Shown piece after piece: positions 33,716 to 43,859 of a DNA stretch of 64,000 nucleotides (the stretch's first letter is position 1; each line of letters begins with the position of its first letter). A program made the position numbers and the translations under genes. The stretch is from contig NC_073627.1 of assembly GCF_029407905.1 (NCBI RefSeq), positions 143,481,697 through 143,545,696 on the forward strand, given 5' to 3'. This DNA comes from Bubalus kerabau. Taxonomy: Eukaryota; Chordata; Mammalia; Artiodactyla; Bovidae. Below the pieces are notes generated by a model. That model was given only the letters and a program-made list of their open reading frames with translations. It made no database searches and was not told the origin of the DNA.

Positions 33716-34287
33716 CTTTATTTCCTACCCAATCGGTTCCTGCTTCCTGAAGCTGCTGCCATCGTTTTGTTGCTGCAGCATTTCTCACTCTCCCATTAGC
33801 CTGACCCCTTGCCCCAGGAAAAAACCATCAAATTCAGCAAACCTGGCACCATCTCCAACCCGTATACTGTTTACCTTACAGACAACCCACAGTCACTGTC
33901 ATCCCACTAAGCCATTAAAACCTGTGCTGCAAACTCCTCTACAGCACCTTACACAGTCCTTGCTCCTCTGTCTCAGAGCTGAGGAGTCAGAGCCAAAGAC
34001 AGTCTTACGCCTTTTCACAGAGTAGGTCTTTAGTACAGGTTTATTTATTGATTCCGTACACACTGACAGAGGGTGCTTGTGTGGACAGGGCAATGGGATC
34101 AGTGCCTTCCTAAACAGGGGCACATTCATGTAATGAACACATGAGTGTGTTCATTTAAAATGATGTGGGCATGGGCCTTCACATTTACCCTTCCTGCTTC
34201 ATGGTTTATAGAGAACTCTGGAGGGCTACAAGCTGTAAAGGATTCAGACTCATCTGTTTCTAGAAAACTTGCTAAAGTCAGATTCTG
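33716..34287. other. unassigned intergenic sequence
   Basis: No gene or clear repeat seen. Short frames on both strands lack recognisable features. Confidence 0.4.
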
Positions 34288-34300
34288 CTTCCATGATAAT

Positions 34301-34422
34301 GCTTTGTGTTAGTTGCTCAGTCATGTCTGATTCTTTTGCGACCCCATGGACTGTAGTCCATCAGGCTCCTCTGTCCATGGGATCTTCCAGACAAGAATAC
34401 TGGAGTGGGTTACCATTTCCTT
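34301..34422 (-). mobile_element. Truncated Bov-tA with 13-bp target duplication
   Basis: About 120 bp of Bov-A body on the minus strand, bounded by CTTCCATGATAAT at 34288-34300 and 34423-34435. The right duplication is then followed directly by a Bov-A2. Confidence 0.92.
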
Positions 34423-34435
34423 CTTCCATGATAAT

Positions 34436-34714
34436 ACTGCTGCTGCTGCTGCTAAGTCACTTCAGTCGTGTCTGACTCTGTGTGACCCCATAGACAGCAG
34501 CCCACCAGGCTCCCCTGTCCCTGGGATTCTCCAGGCAAGAACACTGGAGTGGGTTGTCATTTCCTTCTCCAATGCATGAAAGTGAAAAGTGAAAGTGAAG
34601 TCACTCAGTCGTGTCCGACTCTTAGCGACCCCATGGACTGCAGCCCACCAGGTTCCCCCGTCCATGGGATTTTCCAGGCAAGAGTACTGGAGTGGGGTGC
34701 CATTGCCTTCTCCA
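34436..34714 (-). mobile_element. Bov-A2 SINE
   Basis: Minus-strand dimer with a (GCT)n tail at 34438-34454. The only shared flank is short (ATAAT at 34431-34435 and 34715-34719), partly reusing the duplication made by the neighbouring SINE. Confidence 0.9.
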
Positions 34715-34719
34715 ATAAT

Positions 34720-35106
34720 GCTACAGCACCTCAATTATTGCTATAATAGAATTTCTTTAGGAAACTTCAAGGTTACTGATTAACACGTACCGTGGGTCAT
34801 ATCATAGCCTCATAAGAAAAATCCTCACAGAGAGGCCACTGCTGTGATTTTTGTCCCTCAACATGAGCCTTCCAAAGGAGTTACACTGTGTTTTGTCCCA
34901 GGTTCTGGGGACAGAGAGGCATAGTTGCTGCCACTCAGAAGCAATGTTTTTATACAAAAGTATTTTTATTAGTGACAAAGAGCTAAGATTTCTAGGGAGT
35001 TGGACAGGAATCCTCAGAGTAGTGTCAGGCAGCAAGACTACCAGCACACACACAGCAGGTTGCTACACTACGCAGCAGTGCAGCAGCTACCAGTAAATGA
35101 CAGCCA
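34720..35106. other. unassigned intergenic sequence
   Basis: No gene, RNA or repeat recognised. Confidence 0.4.
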
Positions 35107-35311
35107 GAGATGTTCCCTGATGGCTCAGTGGGTAAAGAATCCACCGGTGATGCAGGAGACACAGGAGATGCAGGTTCAGTCCCTGGGTTGGGAAGACCCC
35201 CTCCCTAGAGAAGGGCATGGAAACCCACTCCAGTATTCTCCCCTGAAAAAATCCCATGGATAGAGCAGCCCAGGGTTGCAAAGAGTCATACACAACTGAG
35301 CACACAAGCAC
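35107..35311 (+). mobile_element. Bov-tA SINE, diverged
   Basis: Head 'ccctgatggctcagtgggta', B-box 'ggttcagtccctgggttgg', body with small deletions, and an end at 'cacaactgagcacacaagc'. Confidence 0.85.
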
Positions 35312-35372
35312 TAGAGGGAAGCATCTGCCCAATCAATGAGTCCTCAGTGACAGGAACTTTAAAAGGTCATCT

Positions 35373-36065
35373 ATTTTGCAAAGGAAACCATCAATGAAAT
35401 GAAAAGAAAATCTACTGAGTGAGAGAAAATATTTCCAAATGATATAACTGATAAGAGGTTAATATATAAAATATATGGATAGTGCATACAACTCAATATC
35501 AAAACAAACAAACCACCTAATTAAAAAATGGGCAGAAGACCTGAAAAATGTCTTGCTTTAAAGAAAGCAACTATTATATCTCTCCAACGTTAAGGTTGGC
35601 TGAGGTGCTAGTCAAGTAGATCAATAATTTGTCCATGTCCTCATTCTCATTCTGAGATTGGCTAAGACATGGTAGGATCTGAGATAAAAAGCTATACTTT
35701 ATTATAAAAACTTATAAAGAAAATTTCCATTAAATAACAACAGGGGCTAAATACCAAGGAAGCTCTTTTCATAGGTGATCTTCAATTCTGAACATTAAAT
35801 CAGCCTTAACTTGCTAGATTTCAGCTCAAATTCCAGTATTTATATAAGAGCCAGCTATGTAAAGGAAGCTAAACTCTATGAGACTGATACCTAGGATCAG
35901 TCAACAACACATAAAGCTTTGCTGGTAGGAATGTAAACTGCGACAACTCCTTAAGAAGGGGAAGTGGCTATGGATATCAAAGGCTTATAAATGTGCCAAC
36001 TTTTGGACTTAATAATACCACTTCTAGGAATTTATCTTAAGGAAATAATTAAGTGTATATAAAAA
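35373..36065 (+). mobile_element. Old L1 ORF2 fragment, interrupted
   Basis: Two L1 pieces, 35373-35555 ('ataagaggttaatatataaa', 'aaaaaatgggcagaagacct') and about 35918-36065 ('tggtaggaatgtaaactgcg'). They are separated by about 360 bases (35560-35917) that I cannot assign. Confidence 0.65.
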
Positions 36066-36156
36066 TCCCATGGACAGAGGAGCCTGGGTGGGCTACAGTC
36101 CATAGGGTTGCAAACAGTCCCACAGGACTGAAGTGATTTAGCACACATGCACACAG
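36066..36156 (+). mobile_element. Bov-A 3' fragment
   Basis: About 90 bp ('ccatggacagaggagcctgg' to 'gcacacatgcacacag') of Bov-A body. Confidence 0.75.
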
Positions 36157-36224
36157 AAAACCTTATTACCTAGTATGATCATCAAAAGAAATCATTAAAT
36201 TTTACACTAGAATTGTAACAGGAG

Positions 36225-36765
36225 GGAAATGGACAGGGCACAACTTTTGAAAGCATGACATAGATAAAACATAAACTTATTAGAATCAAATGGGTCCAAG
36301 ATGGAAGACAAGTTGACTTCAACTCGACCTTGATCCTCAATCAGCAAGCTAAATGACACACTCAGAGGTGCCATGACAGTTCCAAGGCACTGTCAAAAGA
36401 CCAAGCAGTGGGCAGTGGCCCAATTCCTGGAAATCCCCATCCTTTCCCCAAAATAGTTGGAATAATCCTCCCACTCATTAGCATATGAAATTACCCAGCC
36501 CATAAAAACTAACCATGCCACTGTTCGCCACTACATTTACCTTCTGTGATGGCCCACACTCTGTCTGTGGAGTGTGTTTCTCTCTAAATCCACTTCTTAC
36601 CTATCACTTTGTCTCTCACTGAATTCTTTCTGCGGTGAGACATCAAGACATCTTGTTGTCTGTTTTTCAAGACAAGAACCTGAGCTTCGTTAGGTCCTGA
36701 AACCAGGTACTATGGGTTTTGGCTGGGTTTGAGTCCCAGCCATGTGGATTAGAGTCCCAAGCAGG
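36225..36765 (+). mobile_element. Probable ERV1-type LTR
   Basis: Sequence in LTR order: 'cccactcattagcatatgaa', then 'cccataaaaactaaccatgc' (a TATA-like promoter context), then a U5-like end with 'tgagacatcaagacatcttg' and 'acctgagcttcgttaggtcc'. No viral gene is present. Flanks and family were not resolved. Confidence 0.5.
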
Positions 36766-36829
36766 GTTTTGGCTGGGTTTCATTCCCATACACGTGTGTT
36801 CAAGTTCCAGTTTAAGGTAAACAATTTCA

Positions 36830-36965
36830 GAATATATTCACTTAATGCAAAAGGCAGTAAGGAGGAAAGAGCAAAAAAGATATGAAACAGAGAAAACAAA
36901 CTCAGAATGCCAGACATAAATCTAACCATATCAATAATAACATTAAATGTGAATGGTATCATAGA
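36830..36965 (+). mobile_element. L1 fragment at the ORF2 start
   Basis: The phrases 'atgccagacataaatctaac' and 'aataacattaaatgtgaatg' match the beginning of L1 ORF2 on the plus strand. Confidence 0.6.
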
Positions 36966-37372
36966 TGGTAAGAAAGCTGATTCTTTAGCTCCTGTGTTTG
37001 ATCTGGCTGCCCACTATAAAATTTCAAAACTTGCCTCAAAAAATAAACTTATAGTCCTGAGAGCGAGATAGCTTTTCTGTTTCACTTTGACCTTTACTGA
37101 CTTCATCCAAAAATCCTCCTCAAATGACCTATCTGCAGACTTTCTGCCATCAGAATTCTAATAGGTCTCTGATTCAACATGAACAAACCTTTGTTTTCTC
37201 ATCCACCCATCACATTCTCTCAGTATGCTTCACACTGCATCTCAGGGGACATGCATATTCCATGCCTTAGCAGTGAGCCATCTGAAAATATAACCTATTT
37301 TTCAAATATAAACCAGGTTACAAAAGTGGCCCCTGGGGAACCTGGAGTATGTTCAGATTGCCAATCAAGAAC
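36966..37372. other. unassigned intergenic sequence
   Basis: I see no repeat or gene up to the left edge of the inverted L1 piece. Confidence 0.35.
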
Positions 37373-37519
37373 TATTCCAAATATTTTCTCCCATTCTGAG
37401 AGGTGTCTTTTTGCCTTGTTTATGGTTTCCTTTCTTGTGAAAAATCCTTTAAGTTTAATTGGGTCCCAGTGGTTTATTTTTGCTTTCCTTTTCATTATTC
37501 TAGGAGGTGGGTCAAAAAA

Positions 37520-37594
37520 GAAGCAACAGATAAACACAAAAAGAAGCAACAGACAAAAAGGAAGCAACAGACAAAAAAGAAGCAACAGACAAAA
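37520..37594 (+). repeat. 17-18 bp tandem repeat at the L1 inversion joint
   Basis: Four units based on GAAGCAACAGACAAAAA start at 37520, 37543, 37561 and 37579. The first is a longer variant containing TAAACAC. The array lies exactly between the inverted and sense parts of the L1. Confidence 0.9.
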
Positions 37595-37915
37595 GGTCCA
37601 AAATAAACAGCTCATGGAGCTCAATATAAAAATAAAATCCAATCAAAAAATGGGTGGAAGACCTAAATAGACATCTCTCTAAAGAAGTCACACAGAACAT
37701 ACAGATGGCCAAGAGATATGTGAAAAGATGTGCCACATCACTAATTATTATCTAAATGCAAAAGAAAACAATGAGGTATCACCTCACACTGCCAGAAAGG
37801 CAATTATCAAAAAACCTACAAACAATAAATGCTGGAGAGGGTGTGCACAAGAGGGAACCCTCTCAAACTGTTGGTGGAAATGTAAATTGATACAGCCACT
37901 ATGAAGAACATTATC

Positions 37916-38044
37916 AGTTCAGTTCAGTTCAGTCGATCAGTCGTGTCTGACTCTTTGTGACCCCATGAATCGCAGCACGCCAGGCCTCGCTGTCCATCAC
38001 CAACTCCCGGAGTTCACTCAGACTCACGTCCATCGCGTCAGTGA
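37916..38044 (-). mobile_element. Very short BovB 3' end
   Basis: TTCAG-type tail followed by about 110 bp of the BovB terminus in complement. It interrupts the L1 phrase 'gaagaacattat' / 'ggaggttcctt'. Confidence 0.88.
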
Positions 38045-38089
38045 TGGAGGTTCCTTAAAAAACTAAACACAGAACTACCATATGACCTG

Positions 38090-38780
38090 AGGCCCGAGTG
38101 GGCAGCTGGCTTTGACAGGAGAGGCAGACCCCGGCCCAGGCCGCTGGGTGAATCATTCCGACCTCCCCAGGAAGGTGGCGGAACTGGGAGCGGCCGCAAC
38201 CCCCGAGGAGGCCCCTCTCAGACTGTCTCCTCCAGGCAGGCACTAACCTTGCTGGGGCGCTGATGGGGAGTGCCCACAGGGCCCCTTACTCGCAGCTCAT
38301 AGGAGCGGGCCACCAAGCCCGGGCCGAGCCACCGCCCTCCAGCGGTCCCTCGGCGCCTCATTCGCACGCGCCGTGGCTAGATGCCGCGCGAGGGCCGAGC
38401 GTCGAGGCTCAGGAGGCAGGGCAGGGCGCGCACCTCCCTGCCCGCGGAGGCCGTTGCGCGCGTGCGCACGCGCTGCAGGCGCGCGGCCAGAGGGTGGTGT
38501 GCTCGGGGCGCGCGGGCACCCTGAGGCCCCCTCCATCGGCTGCTGCGCCTCAGCGTGCTTCTCTGCCTGTTCCGCCTGCTCGCGGCACTTGGCCAGCCCC
38601 GGCAGGCGGGAGACCTGCAGCCCCGGGCTAGCGTCCCGCAGCCTGACCTTCCGGTAAGCGGGGACGGGGGCGGCGGGGAATGGGCAAGCACCATGAGGGG
38701 CTGGTCTGCGGGCAGCGGACAGCCCTCCGTGGACTCTGAGGTGTGGTATTGCGGCCGCCCCGGAGTGGTCCCTTTGTGAG
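38090..38780. promoter_or_regulatory. CpG island, candidate bidirectional promoter
   Basis: The only strongly GC-rich, CpG-dense block in the window; 38330-38540 is packed with GCGC and CGCG. It is free of recognisable repeats, starts abruptly at the end of an L1 fragment, and has AT-rich L1 sequence on both sides. A good plus-strand splice donor, CCG|GTAAGC, lies after 38653. Minus-strand donor-like sites include AAG|GTTAGT (intron starting at 38247) and one near 38284. Open frames on both strands (for example 38263-38631 plus, 38297-38536 minus) are what GC-rich DNA gives by chance. A plus-strand frame (38555-38779) starts with a hydrophobic MLLCLFRLLAALG run but reads across the donor. I recognise no gene. 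Proposed role: promoter and first exon of an unidentified transcript. Confidence 0.6.
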
Positions 38781-39496
38781 TGGATGAACCTCAGGTGTCC
38801 CTACTTCTACCCTCTGGGAGCGTGCCAGAAGCGGAGCTGCCACACGGGGAAGACCTCGTGTGAATGGAGACTCCGGGGCGCTCTCTGAATTTGCTGCCAC
38901 GGGGAGGCCCTGTGCGGAGGACGCTAGATCGAGACCTGTGAGAAGGCAGGGGTGGTCTCTGCTGTTGTTTCAGTGGAAGACGATTCGGGAACAGAAGGGA
39001 GCCTCAGGAGCCTGCACCGTGGGGATGGACCCCGCAGAGGACTGGTATACGGGAGGACCTGAGTTCTGCCCCAGAACTGCCTGGAAGGAATCTAAGTGGT
39101 GGGAGGGATTCAGGAATATCTTCCGTTATGCCCAAAGATCTCTGGCCTTGACCTCCTTCAGGGTTTAATGTGCCCTAGGTTGTGTCCCTCCAACATGGTC
39201 GAGAGGCAGGAGCCCTGTGGGGCTGGACTTTTGTCCATTCCTCCCCCAAACCCTGTTAGAATGAGTATGCTCTGTGGTAGCTCAGTTGGCTCCAAGCCGG
39301 ATGTTAGTGTGGAGGCATTAACTTCTATAAGAGAACAAGGTTAGGGGAGTTGGGGAGGACCAGCGAGTCCTCTGAAATAAAGAAAGGAGATTTGAGACCC
39401 TAGACTTGACCCTCAGGAAGAAAATGGTAAAATCAGGTAGAATAACTGACTCTGGCAGGTCCTGTAAAGAAAGTACTTTGAAGGAAAAAAGAAAGG
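38781..39496. other. unassigned, possible transcript flank of the CpG island
   Basis: GC content falls gradually. A frame of about 102 codons (38860-39168, plus) has no recognisable domain. No repeat was seen. Confidence 0.35.
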
Positions 39497-39655
39497 AAAT
39501 GAAGGGTTATTGAGCACCGGTGTGCTAGGCACTACACTAGCAATGTTGAAACCTATGACTCTTAAAATAACCTTGTGAAATTATCCCTTGAGGTATAATT
39601 AAACTGAGACAGATTAAGCAATTTGAGAAAGGTTATAAGGATTAGAATCATGAAA
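39497..39655 (+). repeat. MIR SINE
   Basis: Order of 'gtgtgctaggcactacacta', 'aaaataaccttgtgaaatta' and 'agattaagcaatttgagaaa' fits the MIR core and 3' region. Confidence 0.7.
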
Positions 39656-39719
39656 TATGGTTTTCAGATTTTATTTGGAAAGTAATATCAGAGACTGCAA
39701 CGAGAATGTATGTTTGTCT

Positions 39720-40385
39720 AAGATCTAGAACTATAAAACTCTTAAGCGAAAGAAGGAGAAAATCTTCATAGTCTTGGATTTGGGAATGGTTTCTTAAGTA
39801 TGACATCAAAAGCACAGACAACAAAAGAAAAAATAGAAAAATTGGGCTTTATCAAAATTTAAAACTTTTGTTTATCAAAGGACACTGTCATGAAAGTGAA
39901 AAGACAACCGTGGAATGGGAGAAAATATTTTCAGATCTACAGCTGATAAGGGGTTAATATCCAGTTAAAAACAGAACTTTTACATCTCAACAAGAGCAAA
40001 AAATCCAACCTAATTCAAGAATGAGGAGAGGACATGACATGAATATACATTTCTTCAAACAGAAGATATACAAATGGTCAACTAGCACATGAAAAGATGC
40101 TCAACATCATTAGTCATTAGGGAAATGCAATGAGATATTAAAAAAAGTCAAACTGTAATGAGATATTCACATCCACAGAAGGCTGTTCTTGAGAGAAAAA
40201 AGGAATATAATGTGTCTGCAAGGATATGGAAAAATTCGAATCCTATTGCATTGCTGGTGGAAGTGTGAAATGGTGCAGCTACTGTGGAAAATATTTTGTG
40301 GTTCTTCAAAATATTAAAAAGAACTTCCATATGACCTAGCAATTCTACTCTAGGATAAATATCCAAAAGAAATGTGATTGGTTAT
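39720..40385 (+). mobile_element. Old L1M ORF2 fragment
   Basis: Diverged ORF2 C-terminal text: 'aaaacttttgtttatcaaag', 'agctgataaggggttaatat', 'gctggtggaagtgtgaaatg'. No open frame remains. Confidence 0.75.
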
Positions 40386-40849
40386 GGAAACTGACTAAAT
40401 TCCAAAATTTAGTAGCTTTCTCCCATGAGCAGAGAAATCATATCTGTTGTATTGGTTACCTAACATCATCCCTGCTAACCTTGGCTCACCATTTAGCCTC
40501 CACCTCTAGGAAACACAATGGATATGATGAGCTTGTGATTGCATAGTTTCTAGAAATGAGTTCTGAAGAATTGGCCTTCTCATCCCCCTTTAGCCCACAT
40601 TGAACTAGAGAGAGGGTCTGACACTGATAAAAAAAAAAAAACCTTTTAGTTTTCCTTACTCATCTTTTCAACATTTCTTCAAGAAAAATTTATTGAATAC
40701 CTACTCTGTGTAAAGCTGTGGGAACTATCTCGATTGTTCCTCCTTCCTGAACTGAAAAATCTGGGGCTCCTTTTTCTGTCTGTAAAACCCTTTGTTTTGG
40801 GTTGCTTCCCGACTTTTCAAAAGTTTCTTTTGTGTTTTCATTTCTTGGA
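40386..40849. other. unassigned, includes an A12 run
   Basis: No gene seen. The A-run near 40629-40641 may be the tail of an old retrotransposon that I cannot name. Confidence 0.35.
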
Positions 40850-40857
40850 GAATACCC

Positions 40858-41087
40858 CTGTGCAGGTGTGCTAAGTCACTTCATTCATGTCCGACTCTGT
40901 GCAACCCTATGGGCTGTAGCCTGCCAGGTTCCTCTGTCCATGGGATTCTCCAGGCAAGAATATTGGAGTGGGTTGCCATGCCCTCCTCCAGGGGATCTTC
41001 CCAACCTAGGATTGAACCCAAGTCTATTATATCTCCTGCATTGGCAGGCAGGTTCTTTACCAGTAGCACCACCTGGGAAGCCCTGGG
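40858..41087 (-). mobile_element. Bov-tA SINE with 8-bp target duplication
   Basis: Complete minus-strand Bov-tA, with its head at the right ('accacctgggaagccc' complement). It is bounded by GAATACCC at 40850-40857 and 41088-41095. Confidence 0.92.
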
Positions 41088-41095
41088 GAATACCC

Positions 41096-41409
41096 TTCCA
41101 CATGTTCTGAAGATCACGTTAATTATATTTTTGAGCCTTTTAGGAATGTCTGCATGAAGGCACAAAAGGATAACTTAACATTTAATATGCAGGATGAGAT
41201 GTTTCCAGCCCTATCAGGAGGGCTGCAGGCTCTCCCTAGCTACATGTCTTTATAGAATAAGCTGAGGGAGAGGAGTTCCCTAGATGCCTTCTCCTCTATT
41301 TCTTCCCTGGCTCATACTGTGGAATTAGGGTGTGCCTTGCTTATGCACAAATTCCATACTGCAGACATATGCCTTACTGCCTTACAGATGCTTCTCTTTC
41401 ATGGTTCAG
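41096..41409. other. unassigned; resembles part of 45190-45240
   Basis: The phrase 'actgccttacagat' with similar neighbours recurs near 45215. Both may belong to one unidentified LTR or repeat family. No gene seen. Confidence 0.35.
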
Positions 41410-43846
41410 ATCATATCAGTCGCTCAGTCGTCTCCGACTCTTTGCGACCCCATGAATCACAGCATGCCAGGCCTCCCTGTCCATCACCAACTCCTGGAGT
41501 TCACTGAGACTCACGTCGGTAGAGTCAGTGATGCCATCCAGCCATCTCATCCTCTGTCGTCCCCTTCTCCTCCTGCCCCCAATCCCTCCCAGCATCAGAG
41601 TCTTTTCCAATGAGTCAACTCTTCACATGAGGTGGCCAAAGTACTGGAGTTTCAGCTTTAGCATCATTCCTTCCAAAGAAATCCCAGGGCTGATCTCCTT
41701 CAGAATGGACTGGTTGGATCTCCTTGCAGTCCAAGGGACTCTCAAGAGTCTTCTCCAACACCACAGTTCAAAAGCATCAATTCTTCAGCGCTCAGCCTTC
41801 TTCACAGTCCAACTCTCACATCCATACATGACCACTGGAAAAACCATAGCCTTGACTAGACGGACCTTTGTTGGCAAAGTAATGTGTCTGCTTTTGAATA
41901 TGCTATCTAGGTTGGACATAACTTTCCTTCCAAGGAGTAAGCGTCTTTTAATTTCATGGCTGCAGTCAGCATCTGCAGTGATTTCGGAGCCCAGAAAAAT
42001 AAAGTCTGACACTGTTTCCACTGTTTCCCCATTTATTTCCCATGAAGTGATGGGACCGGATGCCATGATCTTCGTTTTCTGAATGTTGAGCTTTAAGCCA
42101 ACTTTTTCACTCTCCACTTTCACCTTCATCAAGAGGCTTTTTAGTTTCTCTTCACTTTCTGCCATAAGGGTGGTGTCATCTGCATATCTGAGGTTATTGA
42201 TATTTCTCCCAGCAATCTTGATTCCAGCTTGTGTTCCTTCCAGTCCAGCGTTTCTCATGATGTACTCTGCATATAAGTTAAATAAACAGGGTGACAATAT
42301 ACAGCCTTGACGAACTCCTTTTCCTATTTGGAACCAGTCTGTTGTTCCATGTCCAGTTCTAACTGTTGCTTCCTGACCTGCATATAAATTTCTCAAGAGG
42401 CAGATCAGGTGGTCTGGTATTCCCATCTCTTGAAGAATTTTCCACAGTTGATTGTGATCCACACAGTCAAAGGCTTTGACATAGTCAATAAAGCAGAAAT
42501 ATATGCTTTTCTGGAACTCTCTTGCTTTTTCCATGATCCAGCAGATGTTGGCCATTTGATCTCTGGTTCCTCTGCCTTTTCTAAAACCAGCTTGAACATC
42601 AGGAAGTTCATGGTTCACATATTGCCGAAGCCTGGCTTGGAGAATTTTGAGCATTACTTTACTAGCGTGTGAGATGAGTGCAATTGTGGGGTAGTTTGAG
42701 CATTCTTTGGCATTGCCTTTCTTTGGGATTGGAATGAAAACTGACCTTTTCCAGTCCTGTGGCCACTGCTGAGTTTTCCAAATTTGCTGGCATATTGAGT
42801 GCAGCACTTTCACAGCATCATCTTTCAGGATTTGGAATAGCTCAACTGGAATTCCATCACCTCCACTAGCTTTGTTCGTAGTGATGCTTTCTGAGGCCCA
42901 CTTGACTTCACATTCCAGGATGTCTGGCTCTAGGTCAGTGATCACACCATCGTGATCATCTGGGTTGTGAAGATCTTTTTTCTACAGTTCTTCTGTGTAT
43001 TCTTGCCATCTCTTCTTAATATCTTCTGCTTCTGTTAGGTCCATACCATTTCTGTCCTTTATCGAGCCCATCTTTGCATGAAATGTTCCTTTGGTATCTC
43101 TGATTTTCTTGACGAGATCCCTAGTCTTTCCCATTCTGTTGTTTTCCTCTATTTCTTTGCATTGATCGCTGAAGAAGGCTTTCTTATCTCTTCTTGCTAT
43201 TCTTTGGAACTCTGCATTCAGATGTTTATATCTTTCCTTTTCTCCTTTGCTTTTCGCTTCTTTTCTTTTCACAGCTATTTGTAAGGCCTCCCCAGGCAGC
43301 CATTTTGCTTTTTTGCCTTTCTTTTCCATGGGGATGGTCTTGATCCCTGTCTCCTGTACAATGTCACGAACCTCATTCCATAGTTCATCAGGCAGTCTAT
43401 CTATCAGATCTAGGCCCTTAAATCTATTTCTCACTTCCACTGTATAATCATAAGGGATTTGATTTAGGTCATACCTGAATGGTCTAGTGGTTTTCCCTAC
43501 TTTCTTCAGTTTAAGTCTGGATTTGGCAATAAGGAGTTCATGGTCTGAGCCACAGTCAGCTCCTGGTCTTGTTTTTGCTGACTGTATAGAGCTTCTCCAT
43601 CTTTGGCTGCAAAGAATATAATCAATCTGATTTCGGTGTTGACCATCTGGTGATGTCCATGTGTAGAGTCTTCTCTTGTGTTATTGGAAGAGGGTGTTTG
43701 TTATGACCAGGGCATTTTCTGGGCAAAACTCTATTAGTCTTTGCCCTGCTTCATTCCGTATTCCAAGGCCAAATTTGCCTGTTACTCCAGGTGTTTCTTG
43801 ACTTCCTACTTTTGCATTCCAGTCCCCTATAATGAAAAGGACAGCA
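41410..43846 (-). mobile_element. BovB LINE copy F (best preserved)
   Basis: A 2.4-kb BovB on the minus strand. The tail lies at 41406-41420 ('agatcatatcagtc') and the 5' truncation is in the endonuclease domain near 43846. No clear target duplication was found. Confidence 0.92.
41416..43845 (-). pseudogene. BovB copy F endonuclease-RT ORF, four stops and no frameshift
   Basis: About 810 codons run in one continuous minus-strand frame. It opens at GDWNAKVGSQ in the endonuclease, then LYTWTSPDGQHRNQIDYIL. The linker VEVRNRFKGLDLIDRLPDEL follows, then the pre-RT region, then the RT with GGDGIPVELF, GFRKGRGTRDQ, FIDYVKAFDCVDH and YADDTTLM. The C-terminal part has VMYGCESWTV and a basic GGRRRRGRQRMRW stretch. 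Four stops break it: TAA at 43681-43683, TAG at 42982-42984 (TAC to TAG in ELYKK), TGA at 41785-41787 and TGA at 41623-41625 (both CGA-to-TGA type). The endonuclease N-terminus is missing. The absence of indels marks it as the youngest or best-kept copy here. Confidence 0.93.
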
Positions 43847-43859
43847 GTGTATTTTCTAT

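Larger units (their letters stand above)
37373..38088 (+). mobile_element. L1 with 5' inversion (twin priming)
   Basis: 37373-37517 is L1 ORF2 in minus orientation ('aatattttctcccattctga' to 'ggaggtgggtcaaaaaag'). 37595-38088 is the L1 segment that follows it in the consensus, in plus orientation ('aataaacagctcatggagct' onward). Only about 40 bases of consensus are missing between them. Adjacent L1 segments in opposite orientation are the signature of twin priming. A tandem repeat fills the joint (37520-37594) and a BovB end interrupts the sense part. The L1 stops abruptly at 38088 without poly(A), where the CpG-rich block begins. Confidence 0.82.

Noticed and set aside
37520..37594. Regular short repeats resembling a CRISPR-like array
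   Set aside because: Units are directly tandem without spacers, lie inside an L1 in a mammalian genome, and vary by A-run length. It is a minisatellite-type filler.
38263..38657. Coding exon in the CpG island (frames 38263-38631 and 38373-38657)
   Set aside because: Frames overlap on both strands, are arginine/alanine/glycine/proline-rich as expected from GC-rich DNA, and match no protein I recognise. Only the promoter/CpG-island call is kept.
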